Shown here: positions 45,731 to 53,801 of the stretch, one piece after another
Position numbering within the stretch: position 1 is the first letter of the stretch
How the letters are laid out: every line of letters starts with the position of its first letter
From: Planctomycetota bacterium
Lineage (GTDB): Bacteria; Planctomycetota; UBA1135; UBA2386
Length of the DNA stretch: 64,000 bases
Assembly (NCBI GenBank): GCA_019636245.1
Contig: JAHBXX010000021.1
Span: 1 to 64,000 of the forward strand
Reading direction: 5' to 3'
Made by a program: the position numbers and the translations under genes
The notes under the pieces: model-generated
Told to the model about the DNA's origin: nothing
Databases searched by the model: none
What the model saw: only the letters and a program-made list of their open reading frames with translations

Positions 45731-46291
45731 ATGCGCGCGTTCGTTCGTCGGCTGTCGCTGGTGTCGCTGGGTTGCCTCGCCGCCTGCGGGCCGCCGGCTT
45801 GGTCGCCGATCAGCGCCGACGATCCGGCGCAGGCCGCCCGGCGCGAGCGGGCCGCGGCCGCGCGCGACCAGCTGGCGCAGACCCTGATCGGCGAACTCGC
45901 GGCGGCGCTGGCGGTCGGCGGGCCGACCAAGGCGATCGAGGTCTGCCGCGAGCGCGCGCCCGCGATCGCCGCCACCGTCAGCGCCGAACGCCGCGTGCGC
46001 ATCGGCCGCACCTCGCAGCGGCTGCGCAACTCCGCCAACGAGGTCCCGCCCTGGGCCCGGGCGCACGTGGCCGGCAGTTCGACCCAGCCCGCGTTCTTCG
46101 TCGGCCCGGCACAGCAGCTCGGGGCGCTCTACCCGATCCAGACCCAGCCGCTGTGCCTGCAGTGCCACGGCCGCGGCGACGAGCTGAAGGCGCCGGTGCG
46201 GGATGCCCTGCGGCGTCTCTATCCCCAGGATGCCGCCACTGGCTTCGCGATCGGCGACCTGCGCGGCTGGTTCTGGGTCGAAGTGCCCTGA
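45731..46291 (+). CDS. Lipoprotein with single c-type haem (DUF3365-like)
   Basis: 186 residues. Lipobox L-A-A-C with Cys19. Helical body, then C-L-Q-C-H at 142-146, one haem-binding motif, near the C-terminus, with Q-P-L before it and G-D-L-R-G-W-F-W-V-E at the end, typical of DUF3365/Tll0287-like haem sensor proteins. It may be a periplasmic redox or gas sensor or an electron shuttle. No histidine kinase is fused. Confidence 0.85.
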   Translation: MRAFVRRLSLVSLGCLAACGPPAWSPISADDPAQAARRERAAAARDQLAQTLIGELAAALAVGGPTKAIEVCRERAPAIAATVSAERRVRIGRTSQRLRNSANEVPPWARAHVAGSSTQPAFFVGPAQQLGALYPIQTQPLCLQCHGRGDELKAPVRDALRRLYPQDAATGFAIGDLRGWFWVEVP

Positions 46292-46325
46292 CGAGGACGC
46301 GCGCCCGGTCGACCGGCGGCTGCGG

Positions 46326-47270
46326 CTACGACCGTTGGACGAGGTTGCGGCACGCCGTGGCGAACTCGTGCGCGACAGCGTCCCAGTCCCGCTGCGGTGG
46401 CGGCAAGGCATGGTGGCGCGCGGCGAGCAGTTTGGCCGGATCCGCGAGCACGCCGTGCAGGCGACTGCAGAACGCGGCATCGCTCGCGGCGGTCGGGACC
46501 AGCCAGCCGTTGGCCCCGTCGTGGATCCAGTCGGCGATCTCGCCGGCGGAGAAGGCGAGTACCGGCACGCCGCAGGCGACCGCCTCGTGGACCGCCATGC
46601 CGAACGACTCCTCGCGCGACGCCGAGACGCACAGGTCGGCGCGGTGGAGTTCGTCGGCCACCTCGGCCGGCGACAGCACGCCACGCAGGTGCAGCCGTGC
46701 CGGGGCCGTCGCGGCGGCGACCTCGTGCACGTAGTCGGGGGCGCGCTCGGCACTGCCGAGCAGCACGAGGTCGCAGCGGGCGGCGTCAGCGGCGGCGGCG
46801 AGGGCCTCGGCGAGCAAGAGCTGGCCCTTCGCCGGGCCGATCGTGCCGATGCAGACGATGCGTCGCCGGCCGTCGGCGGGCCGCGGGCGACCGGGGCGGA
46901 AACAGGCATCGAGTCCGGGGCGCACGATCGCGACGCGGGTCGCGACCATGGCCACCGCCGTCGCGGTGTGCCGCGACGTTGCGATGACGGGCAGTGGCGC
47001 CGCCGACCACGGCGCGGTGTCGGGCACGCCGTGCAGCAGCGCGATCACGCCCGCGGGCAGCGGGCGCCGGCGGTGGGCGGCGAACAGACCGTCCACCACG
47101 ACGAGGGCGTCGGCCGGCGCCGCGGCGACCTCGGCTTCGAGGGACCCGGGCGCGACGACGCGCAGGCAGCCGGTCCCCTGCCGAGCCAGCCGCATCCCGA
47201 TCTCGGCCTGATAGCGGTAACCGCCCGAAACGAAGCCGGCCGGCCGCGGCGGCTCGAGCAGCAGGATCAC
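46326..47270 (-). CDS. GT4-family glycosyltransferase
   Basis: 314 residues from a GTG overlapping the PTPS-like stop. GT-B fold: C-terminal domain with I-V-C-I-G-T-I-G-P-A-K-G-Q and the E-x7-E motif (E-E-S-F-G-M-A-V-H-E-A-V-A-C-G-V-P-V). It transfers a sugar from a nucleotide sugar with retention. It is shorter than usual for GT4, with a compact N-domain. Last gene of a four-gene leftward string with RibD-like, BchC-like and PTPS-like genes, so the acceptor may be their product. Confidence 0.88.
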   Translation of the reverse strand: MILLLEPPRPAGFVSGGYRYQAEIGMRLARQGTGCLRVVAPGSLEAEVAAAPADALVVVDGLFAAHRRRPLPAGVIALLHGVPDTAPWSAAPLPVIATSRHTATAVAMVATRVAIVRPGLDACFRPGRPRPADGRRRIVCIGTIGPAKGQLLLAEALAAAADAARCDLVLLGSAERAPDYVHEVAAATAPARLHLRGVLSPAEVADELHRADLCVSASREESFGMAVHEAVACGVPVLAFSAGEIADWIHDGANGWLVPTAASDAAFCSRLHGVLADPAKLLAARHHALPPPQRDWDAVAHEFATACRNLVQRS

Positions 47271-47671
47271 GTGATCGGGCCTTCGTAGCTGGCCCAGGCC
47301 ACGCGGCTCTCCTCGAGGGTCACCCGCAGCACGCCGCGGAACCCATCGCGCACCCGTGCCGCCAGCTCACCGTGCAGCCACCGGGCGAGGAACTCGGTCG
47401 TCGTGTTGCGGCCGGCGAACGACGGCAGCTCGTCGAGGTTCTGGAACCGCAACGGTGCGAGCACCGCGGCCAGCACCTCGTGCGCCCGGCCGATGTCGAG
47501 CACGATGCCGTTCGCGTCGAGCTGCGGCGCCGCGAACTCGGCGGTCACCTCGTAGGTTGCACCGTGCAGCCGCTGCGCCGGGCCGAACACGGCGCCGCGC
47601 AGGCTGTGGGCGACCATGACGTGGTCCTTGACGGCGACGCGGAAGGTGGCGGCTTCGGAGGGCATGGGCAT
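47267..47671 (-). CDS. 6-pyruvoyltetrahydropterin synthase homologue, catalytic residues replaced
   Basis: 134 residues, ATG overlapping the previous stop by one base (TGATG). The T-fold and family frame are clear: first zinc His in V-A-H-S-L, second in R-L-H-G, and the C-terminal L-E-E-S-R-V-A-W-A-S-Y that holds the pterin Glu. Compared with QueD/PTPS (C-G-R-L-H-G-H and L-D-H-x-x-L-N), this protein reads A-Q-R-L-H-G-A and L-R-F-Q-N-L-D. The catalytic Cys, the third zinc His and the Asp/His pair are thus lost. It cannot be a standard PTPS or QueD and must bind a pterin-like ligand differently or catalyse something else. Confidence 0.85.
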   Translation of the reverse strand: MPMPSEAATFRVAVKDHVMVAHSLRGAVFGPAQRLHGATYEVTAEFAAPQLDANGIVLDIGRAHEVLAAVLAPLRFQNLDELPSFAGRNTTTEFLARWLHGELAARVRDGFRGVLRVTLEESRVAWASYEGPIT

Positions 47672-48642
47672 CAGTAGGCGACCAGGGGGCAGGCTTCGAC
47701 CACTTCGCCGCCGTAGAGGCGGGCGAAGAACGCCGGCAGATCGACGAACGGGATCGGCGGGCCGTGCAGCCGATCGAGCTGCGGTTCGTGCAGCAGATCG
47801 AGCACTGCCGCCGTGCGTGCGGCCCGGCCGGCGGTGCGGTGGCTCGGGGCGACCGCCGCGACCTGCGAACCGACGATGCGCTTGCGATCGTGGTGGAAGC
47901 TGCCGCCGAGCCGCATGGCGACCGGCTCGTCGCCATACCAGGACAGCTCGACGACGCGCCCCTCGAAGCCGGTGGCCTCGAGCGCGAGCTGCAGCCCCTC
48001 GCTCGTCGCGGTGGTGTGGAACGCAGCGGCAGCGGCGCCATGGACGAGCTCCTCGGGCGGCAGGACCCGCTCGATCCACGGCAGCCGCGCGGCGAACGCC
48101 CGTCGCGCCGTGGTCCGCTCGATCAGGGTGCACGGCCCGTCGTGCCGCAGGGCGAGCACGAAGGCCAGCAGCAGGCCGATGGCGCCGCCGCCGACGACCA
48201 CCGTGGGCTCGCCTGCGCGCAGTTCCGCGTCCCAGACCGCGTTCAGCGCCGTCTCGAGGTTCGGCAGCAGCGTCGCGCGCGCCGGCGGCACGGCCAGCGG
48301 CAACGGCACCAGCCGTTCGCGCGCGACCACCGCGCGGTCGTGGTGCGGGTGCATCGTGAACACGCGTTCGCTGGTGCCCGCGACTTCGCCGACGAGGCTG
48401 TAGCCGTAGCTGACCGGCAGCGCGAACGTTCCCTGCATGCCCGGGCACGCCATCGCGGCGCCGGCCGCCGCCGGCACGCGCCCGCGGCCCACCAGCCGTT
48501 CGGTGCCGCTGCTGATGCCCGACCAGTGGGCGACGATCTCGACCTCGCCAGGTCCCGGCGTCGGCAACGGTTGCCGCCGCAGCGCGCCGCGGCCTGGTGC
48601 CTCGACCCAGTAGGCGGTGGCGATCCGGTCGACCCGGCTCAT
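47671..48642 (-). CDS. BchC-like dehydrogenase (zinc-type MDR without catalytic Zn ligands)
   Basis: 323 residues, ATG overlapping the RibD-like stop (ATGA). Medium-chain dehydrogenase: N-terminal G-I-S-S-G-T-E-R-L-V, where the catalytic Cys of G-x-C-G-T-D is replaced by Ser, then G-Y-S-L-V-G-E-V, and Rossmann motif V-V-G-G-G-A-I-G. S-x-G-T-E-R and P-V-x-Y-G-Y-S are shared with 2-desacetyl-2-hydroxyethyl bacteriochlorophyllide dehydrogenase (BchC) and its many non-photosynthetic relatives. It likely oxidises a secondary alcohol with NAD(P). No photosynthesis gene is present, so another substrate, perhaps a cyclic pterin-like compound, is expected. Confidence 0.82.
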   Translation of the reverse strand: MSRVDRIATAYWVEAPGRGALRRQPLPTPGPGEVEIVAHWSGISSGTERLVGRGRVPAAAGAAMACPGMQGTFALPVSYGYSLVGEVAGTSERVFTMHPHHDRAVVARERLVPLPLAVPPARATLLPNLETALNAVWDAELRAGEPTVVVGGGAIGLLLAFVLALRHDGPCTLIERTTARRAFAARLPWIERVLPPEELVHGAAAAAFHTTATSEGLQLALEATGFEGRVVELSWYGDEPVAMRLGGSFHHDRKRIVGSQVAAVAPSHRTAGRAARTAAVLDLLHEPQLDRLHGPPIPFVDLPAFFARLYGGEVVEACPLVAY

Positions 48643-49622
48643 GCGGCCGTGCCCCCCACCGGCCAGCACGACAGCAGCACGTGGCCGTCGAGCATGGCAT
48701 GGTCCATGGCGAATCGCAGGCCGTGGTCGACGTGCTCGACGGGAGGCAGTGAGAAGCTCGGCAGGCCCGAACCCAGCACCATGCCGGCGATGTGGACCTG
48801 CAGCAGATCGAGGCAGCGCGTCCGCAGGAACGACGACAGCGTCGCCGAACCGCCTTCGAGGTAGATCGAGTGCACGCCGCGGGCGCGCAAGGCCGCCAGC
48901 GCGGCGGCGACGTCCAGTTCGCCCCCGCTCCCGGCCACGGGCACCACGGTGACGCCCGGCGGCGCGTCGCCGGCCACGCCGGCACCGACGACGACGTCGC
49001 AGCCCGGCGGCCGGAAGGCATGGCGGCGCGTGGGTTCGCGCAGTGCGCTGCCGGCGCCGCTGAAGACGATGCGGCGTGGGTTCGGCCCGCGCACGTGCCG
49101 TACATCGAGGCGCGGGTCGTCGGTGCGCAGCGTGCCGGCGCCGACCAGCACGCCGTCGAGCAGCGCGCGCATGCGGTGCGCATGCCGCAGGTCGGCGGCG
49201 TTGCCGATCCACTGCGACTGGCCGTTGGCGCAGGCGATGCGGCCATCCAGCGTCTGCGTCACGTGACCGGTCGTGAACGTGCGTCCGCGGCGGCGGGCGG
49301 CGGCGGCGCCCATCAGCACTGGCAGGTAGACGCGTGCCATCGCCAGGAAGGTGGCCTCGACGGGTCGGCCGGTCGGGTGCACGAAGCCCGGCGCACCGGT
49401 CGTGGTCGGTGCATAGAGGGTCAGCGCGCCCCCCGGCGTCACGTCCGGCGCGGCCAGCGCGAACACCTGGCGCGCAGCGATCCCGAGCTCCGAGGTCGCG
49501 GGTTCGCAGGTCCAGGCATCGCCACGCTGCACGAACCAGAGGTCCTCGCGGCCCTGCTGCAGCCAGGCGCGGGCCTCGAGGAAGGCGGGCCAGGCGCTGT
49601 CGTCGCCGAATTCGCAGACCAT
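48639..49622 (-). CDS. RibD-type (pyrimidine/pterin) reductase
   Basis: 327 residues from the ATG at 49622. The C-terminal 230 residues are a RibD_C/dihydrofolate-reductase-like domain (T-L-D-G-R-I-A...S-Q-W-I-G, then V-L-V-G-A-G-T-L-R-T-D-D-P-R-L, G-V-H-S-I-Y-L-E-G-G-S-A-T-L). The N-terminal 90 residues replace the RibD deaminase; no zinc-deaminase H-A-E or P-C-x-x-C motif is seen, so only the NADPH-dependent reductase activity remains. It starts a leftward string: reductase, dehydrogenase, PTPS-like, glycosyltransferase. A TAGGCT box is at 49678-49683 (minus strand). Confidence 0.85.
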   Translation of the reverse strand: MVCEFGDDSAWPAFLEARAWLQQGREDLWFVQRGDAWTCEPATSELGIAARQVFALAAPDVTPGGALTLYAPTTTGAPGFVHPTGRPVEATFLAMARVYLPVLMGAAAARRRGRTFTTGHVTQTLDGRIACANGQSQWIGNAADLRHAHRMRALLDGVLVGAGTLRTDDPRLDVRHVRGPNPRRIVFSGAGSALREPTRRHAFRPPGCDVVVGAGVAGDAPPGVTVVPVAGSGGELDVAAALAALRARGVHSIYLEGGSATLSSFLRTRCLDLLQVHIAGMVLGSGLPSFSLPPVEHVDHGLRFAMDHAMLDGHVLLSCWPVGGTAA

Positions 49623-49749
49623 GCGGGAGAGTGCGCGTCGCGGCAGCCGCTGCGGGCGGCCGTGGGACGAGGCGAGGAGCCTAGCGCCGCGGCGCCGCCA
49701 CGTAACCCCGTCTGCGCTCCCATGTCGTCTCGGGTAGGCTCTGGCGTCG
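49623..49749. other. Divergent promoter region of the accessory locus
   Basis: 127 bases between the RibD-like and CDP-alcohol transferase genes. -10-like boxes face both ways: TAGGCT at 49678-49683 (minus) and TAGGCT at 49735-49740 (plus), nine bases before the ATG at 49750. Both directions use the same hexamer, which fits shared regulation. Confidence 0.4.
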
Positions 49750-50451
49750 ATGGAGCCTGCGCGGCTGCAGACTTGGTTGCGGGTGCAGGCCGTCTGGTGG
49801 ACCGCATGGCTTCTGGCGGCTCCCTGGGCCGGTGGTCTCGAACCCGTGGCCTGGTGGCGCGGCGTGCTGCTCGGTGCCATGGCGCTCTCGCATGCGAGCC
49901 TCGTCGTCGTGCTGCGCGCTGGCCGGCGTGCCGCCGACGTCGTCACCCTGGTCCGGTTCGCCGTGCTGCTCGCCGCGGCCTGGCTCGAGGAACGGGGCTG
50001 GCCGTGGTTCTGGGCCGTGGCCGTCGTGGCCGTGCTGCTCGACCTGGTCGACGGCGCGGTCGCCCGCCGCTGGGGCGGATCCGCGGCCGGCGCCGTGCTG
50101 GACATGGAGACCGATCAGCTGACGGTGCTCGGCCTTGCGGCGCTGGTCACGGCGCGTGGCGGCGGCGATCACGTGCTGCTCCTGCCTCTGCTGCGCTGTC
50201 TGTTCGTGCTGGCGATGTGGTGGGCGGGGGCGCCTGCGCACGACCCCAAACCCGTGCACGGCGACAACCGTCGGGGCCGCCGCGTCTGCGCCTCGGTGAT
50301 GGTGGTGCTGCTGCTGGCGATCTGGCCGCCGATGCCGGTCCTGGTCGGCGATGCGTTGACCGCCGGCGCAGTGCTGCTGCTGGCCTGGTCGTTCGCCGGT
50401 GATGCGACGTTCCTGCTGGCGCACCGCCGCTCGGCCCGGGGGAAGGCGTGA
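49750..50451 (+). CDS. CDP-alcohol phosphatidyltransferase family membrane enzyme
   Basis: 233 residues, six hydrophobic segments. CDP-OH motif D98-x2-D101-G-x2-A-R-x7-G-x3-D118-x3-D122 (the standard spacing has x8 before the second G, so one residue is missing). The acids bind Mg and the CDP group. The family transfers a phosphatidyl or related group to an alcohol. Which lipid or alcohol is used is unknown. The stop overlaps the GTG of the next gene. Confidence 0.88.
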   Translation: MEPARLQTWLRVQAVWWTAWLLAAPWAGGLEPVAWWRGVLLGAMALSHASLVVVLRAGRRAADVVTLVRFAVLLAAAWLEERGWPWFWAVAVVAVLLDLVDGAVARRWGGSAAGAVLDMETDQLTVLGLAALVTARGGGDHVLLLPLLRCLFVLAMWWAGAPAHDPKPVHGDNRRGRRVCASVMVVLLLAIWPPMPVLVGDALTAGAVLLLAWSFAGDATFLLAHRRSARGKA

Positions 50452-51071
50452 ACGCCGTCGACGCCGTCGTCCTGCTGGCCTACGCGTCGCTGGTCGTCGA
50501 GTTGACGTTGTTTCCGATCCCCAGCGAGGCGAGCACGTGGCAGCTGCTGGGGGCCACGGCTCCGACCGGCGGCGTTGGTGCGGACGATGCTCTGCAGGCC
50601 GCGCGCGGCCGGTCGGTGGCGCAGAAGCTGCTGCGTTACGCGCTGCCGACCACGCTCGGGGTCGCTCTGTGGTTGCTGCCGCTCGCCTGCATCCTGGCGC
50701 CCGGGGTCGCCGTGGCGGTGGGCGCCCTGCCGGTGGCTTGGCTGGTCGGACCCGGGGTGGTGCTGGTCGCACTCGGTCGCGCGATCACGTTCGCGTCGGT
50801 GCTGCAGCTGCGGGCGCAGCGGCGCCGCGGCGGCCAGGGCTGGCTGTTCCGCCGCTCGCGCAACCCTGGTCTCGTCGGCATGTTCGCCTGCTACCTCGGG
50901 CTCTGCTGCCTGTTCCCCTCGCCGCTCCTGTGGCTCGGTCTGCCGCTCTACGTCGGCAACATGCACGCGCGGGTGCAGTTCGAGGAGGCGCACCTGCAGG
51001 CGCGGCTCGGCGCCGCCTGGTCGACGTATGCCGCCCGAGTGCCGCGCTACGTTGGTCGAGTGCGCGGGTAG
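50448..51071 (+). CDS. PEMT/ICMT-like membrane methyltransferase
   Basis: 207 residues from a GTG overlapping the previous stop. Four hydrophobic segments. The C-terminal half has R-N-P-G-L-V-G-M-F and E-E-A-H-L-Q-A-R-L-G-A-A-W-S-T-Y-A-A-R-V-P-R-Y, the SAM-binding signature of isoprenylcysteine-carboxyl/phospholipid N-methyltransferases. It likely methylates a lipid or membrane-bound small molecule made by the neighbouring transferase. Confidence 0.82.
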   Translation: MNAVDAVVLLAYASLVVELTLFPIPSEASTWQLLGATAPTGGVGADDALQAARGRSVAQKLLRYALPTTLGVALWLLPLACILAPGVAVAVGALPVAWLVGPGVVLVALGRAITFASVLQLRAQRRRGGQGWLFRRSRNPGLVGMFACYLGLCCLFPSPLLWLGLPLYVGNMHARVQFEEAHLQARLGAAWSTYAARVPRYVGRVRG

Positions 51072-51155
51072 CGGCACGGCGGCTCGCGAACGGTCCCGCG
51101 TGGGTCTTGCTCGGCGTCGTGCTGCGGGCCCGAGCGGTCGCGCGTAAGTTCCACG

Positions 51156-51791
51156 GTGTTGTCGATCACCGGGGTCCATCATCTGCCCTGTCGCGGCCGC
51201 CTGCGTGCCAGCGTCGTGTTGCTGCACGGCTACGCCGCCGAAGCCGCAGTGCATCGGGGCGATTGCGCGGCCTTCGTCGACGGCGGCATCGAAGTGGTGC
51301 TGCCCGACGCGCCCGGCCACGGACACCGCGCCGACGGGACCCTGGCGCGCATCGCGGTGCTGCCTCCGGACGAACGTCTGGCGGCGATCCTGGCTCTGGC
51401 GCGTTCGTGGAGCCTGGAACTGCCGGCGCTCGCCGCCGCGTGCCGGCGCCGTGGTGCGCTGCGGGTCGGCCTCGTCGGCATCTCGATGGGCGGTTTCGCG
51501 GCGCTGGCGGCGATGCCGGCGCCATGCCCCTTCGATGCCGTCGCGGCTCTGCTCGCGGCGCCGGTGCTCGTCGACCCGGCGGCCGTGGCACCGTGCCGTC
51601 CGCCGCTGCTGCTCGGCCTCGCCGGCCGCGACGAAGTCGTGCCGCCGGCACCAGGGCGACGCTTCGCCCGCGACTACGGGGCCGAGCTGCACGAGTATCC
51701 GGAGTCCACCCACCTCATGCGCGGCGAGGACTGGTCGGACCTGTGGGGTCGGACCGGGGCCTTCCTGGGTCGCCACCTCCTGGTCGGTTGA
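51156..51791 (+). CDS. Alpha/beta hydrolase
   Basis: 211 residues from a GTG. Nucleophile in G-I-S-M-G-G-F, oxyanion segment L-L-H-G-Y-A, acid in G-R-D-E-V-V-P, and His in S-T-H-L-M. Close in length and layout to dienelactone-hydrolase or esterase-type enzymes. Cytoplasmic. It lies 84 bases after the methyltransferase on the same strand and is probably part of the string. Confidence 0.85.
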   Translation: MLSITGVHHLPCRGRLRASVVLLHGYAAEAAVHRGDCAAFVDGGIEVVLPDAPGHGHRADGTLARIAVLPPDERLAAILALARSWSLELPALAAACRRRGALRVGLVGISMGGFAALAAMPAPCPFDAVAALLAAPVLVDPAAVAPCRPPLLLGLAGRDEVVPPAPGRRFARDYGAELHEYPESTHLMRGEDWSDLWGRTGAFLGRHLLVG

Positions 51792-51811
51792 ACCACGCGT
51801 GCGCGCAGCGC

Positions 51812-51826
51812 GGGACCGGAGGTCCC
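51812..51826. terminator. Hairpin between convergent genes
   Basis: GGGACC-GGA-GGTCCC, a 6-bp perfect stem with a 3-base loop, 20 bases after the hydrolase stop and 40 before the end of the opposing kinase-like gene. No T-run. Confidence 0.45.
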
Positions 51827-51866
51827 ACCGGCTGCCCGCGAATCGAGCGCCGCCGCCGGTCTGCCG

Positions 51867-52820
51867 TCAGCGGCAGGGGTCGGGCTCGGCTGCGACGCAC
51901 CGGCCCTCGGCGGCGGCGGCCTGCGCCTCGGCAACGAAGCGATCCACGATGCTCTCGGTCAGGCCGTGCAGGTTGCCGAGGTCGTGCCACAGTACGCCGG
52001 CGGCGCGCGCCCAGTCGCGCAGGTCCTCCTGCAGGGCCCGGATCGCGGCGAAGTTGCGCAGGTGCCGCAGCCCCGGCTGGGCCGGGTCGACACGCGTGCG
52101 ACGCAGCATGTAGGCACGGTGCAGCCGCTCGTCGTCCATCGTGCAGAGCAGTTCGACGACGATCGCCTGGCTGTCCCGCCGCCGCAGTTCGTCTCGCACG
52201 TCGCCCGGCAACAGGTGAGCGCCCTCGATGAGCACGCTGCGGCCCTCGCGCACCATGCGATCGGCGACCGCCACCAGCGCACCACCCACGGCTCGCGCCT
52301 GCCGCACGAACGCCGAATCCGCGGCGTCCCTGCGGCGTTCGGTGCGTGCGGCCTCGTAGGCCGCCAGGTGCAGTTCGGGCAGCACGGAGGCCGGGATCAC
52401 GGTGCGCAGGACTTCGCGGATGGCATCGGTCGGCACGACCCGCTGCACGCCGAGCCGCAGCGCCAGCCTGGTCGCGACCGTCGACTTGCCGACGCCGGGC
52501 GCGCCGGACAGGCACAGCACCAGCGGTCGACCGCAGCGCCTGGCCTTGCGCCAGGCCCGGTAGCGCTCGGCCGCTGCCGCATCGACCCGCGCCTCGAGCC
52601 GGACCGCCACGCGCTCGACCAGGTCGTCGCCGTCGACCTCGCGCGCCGGCCCGGTGTGCAGCTCGGCGGCGATGTCGGCCGCCAGCTCGTAGGCGAGCGG
52701 CGTGGCGATCCCGGTGACCAGGATGCTGGTCGCGAGCATCCCGGTCGAGAACGGCAGCGTGACCCCGGCATGGTTGCGCACCAGGATCAGTGGTCCCGTG
52801 ACACTGCAGTCGATGGGCAT
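51867..52820 (-). CDS. 2-phosphoglycerate-kinase-like P-loop kinase with ATP-cone-like N-terminus
   Basis: 317 residues. The N-terminal 55 residues (I-L-V-R-N-H-A-G-V-T-L-P-F-S...A-Y-E-L-A) look like the ATP-cone-type domain of archaeal 2-phosphoglycerate kinases. P-loop G-A-P-G-V-G-K-S-T is at 106-114, followed by P-T-D-A-I-R-E-V-L and an E-G-A-H-L-L-P catalytic strand. Archaeal enzymes make 2,3-diphosphoglycerate for cyclic 2,3-DPG. In this locus it may instead phosphorylate a small alcohol. It is opposed to both rightward strings. Confidence 0.75.
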   Translation of the reverse strand: MPIDCSVTGPLILVRNHAGVTLPFSTGMLATSILVTGIATPLAYELAADIAAELHTGPAREVDGDDLVERVAVRLEARVDAAAAERYRAWRKARRCGRPLVLCLSGAPGVGKSTVATRLALRLGVQRVVPTDAIREVLRTVIPASVLPELHLAAYEAARTERRRDAADSAFVRQARAVGGALVAVADRMVREGRSVLIEGAHLLPGDVRDELRRRDSQAIVVELLCTMDDERLHRAYMLRRTRVDPAQPGLRHLRNFAAIRALQEDLRDWARAAGVLWHDLGNLHGLTESIVDRFVAEAQAAAAEGRCVAAEPDPCR

Positions 52821-53078
52821 GTCGGCCTCGGCGTTGCGGTCCGCGCCGCGGCGGGCGCGTCGCGTGCCTATCGACCTGCGCTGCCCAGCCGGATGCGCAC
52901 GAGGGCGCGGCGGTCCCCTTTCGAGACGCGCCCGTCCCGCGGACCGCGAAGCCCGGCGGCGGGCTGGGCGCGGCGTGCACACGGGGCCGGCGGGTGCGCG
53001 CTCCGCCGCGTCCTGGGGGCCGTGTGCTCGTCACTCGCGGCGCAGGCACCTAGACTGCGGCGGCGAGCGAACTCCCAA
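52821..53078. other. Divergent intergenic region
   Basis: 258 bases between the kinase-like gene and the first methyltransferase. Only a TAGACT box (53051-53056), 22 bases before the GTG at 53079, stands out. No -35 and no other structure. Confidence 0.35.
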
Positions 53079-53801
53079 GTGACCGCACCCGAGGTGAGCC
53101 AGGCCGATGTCGCTGCGTGGTTCGACGCCACGTACCGGAGGCGGGGTCTGCGCTACCTGCGGCCTCGCCGCGCCTACCCGATCTTCGTGCAACTGCTCGG
53201 GCTGCCGCCCGGTGGCCGGATCCTCGACGTCGCCTGTGGCCCGGGCCTCCTGCTCTGCGCCGCACTCGAACGCGGCCATCCATCGGCCGGCGTCGACATC
53301 TCGCCAGAGGCGGTCGCCCTGGCACATGAGCTGGTGCCGGCCGCCGACGTGCGGCTGGGCAACGCCGAGCAGTTGCCGTTCGAGGACGGCAGCTTCGACG
53401 GCGTCACCTGCCTCGGCTCGATCGAACGCTTCCTCGACCGCGAGCGCGCGCTGCGCGAGATCCTGCGCGTCGCCCGCTCCGGTGCGCGGTTCTGCTTCCT
53501 GGTGCGCAACGCCGACACGCTGGTGTGGCGGTTCTGGCGCCAGGGCCTCGGCCGTCGCGAAGTGCAGGGTCACCAGGACGCGCAGTCGATCGACCAATGG
53601 CGGGCGTTGTTCGAGCGCTGCGGGTTCGCGGTCGAGTGCGTTCTGCCCGACCAGTGGCCGCGCGCGCGCTTCCGGCAGCTGCTGCCGTGGTGGCGCCCGC
53701 GGCCTGGCCGGACCGAGCCGATCGCGCGCCCGCTGCTGCCGTTGCGCTGGTGCAACGAGCTGGTGTTCGTGCTGCGGCGGGCCGGGGATCCGCGGCGATG
53801 A
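53079..53801 (+). CDS. Class I SAM-dependent methyltransferase
   Basis: 240 residues from GTG. SAM motif I is I-L-D-V-A-C-G-P-G at 48-56, followed by G-V-D-I-S-P-E-A and N-A-E-Q-L-P-F-E-D-G-S-F-D. The layout is that of UbiE/type-11 small-molecule methyltransferases. The stop overlaps the next start (ATGA). Acceptor unknown. Confidence 0.9.
   Translation: MTAPEVSQADVAAWFDATYRRRGLRYLRPRRAYPIFVQLLGLPPGGRILDVACGPGLLLCAALERGHPSAGVDISPEAVALAHELVPAADVRLGNAEQLPFEDGSFDGVTCLGSIERFLDRERALREILRVARSGARFCFLVRNADTLVWRFWRQGLGRREVQGHQDAQSIDQWRALFERCGFAVECVLPDQWPRARFRQLLPWWRPRPGRTEPIARPLLPLRWCNELVFVLRRAGDPRR

Noticed and set aside
46305..46316. Palindrome CCGGTCGACCGG between convergent genes
   Set aside because: Could be a terminator, but the stem is only four bases with a TCGA loop; such short GC palindromes are frequent here.
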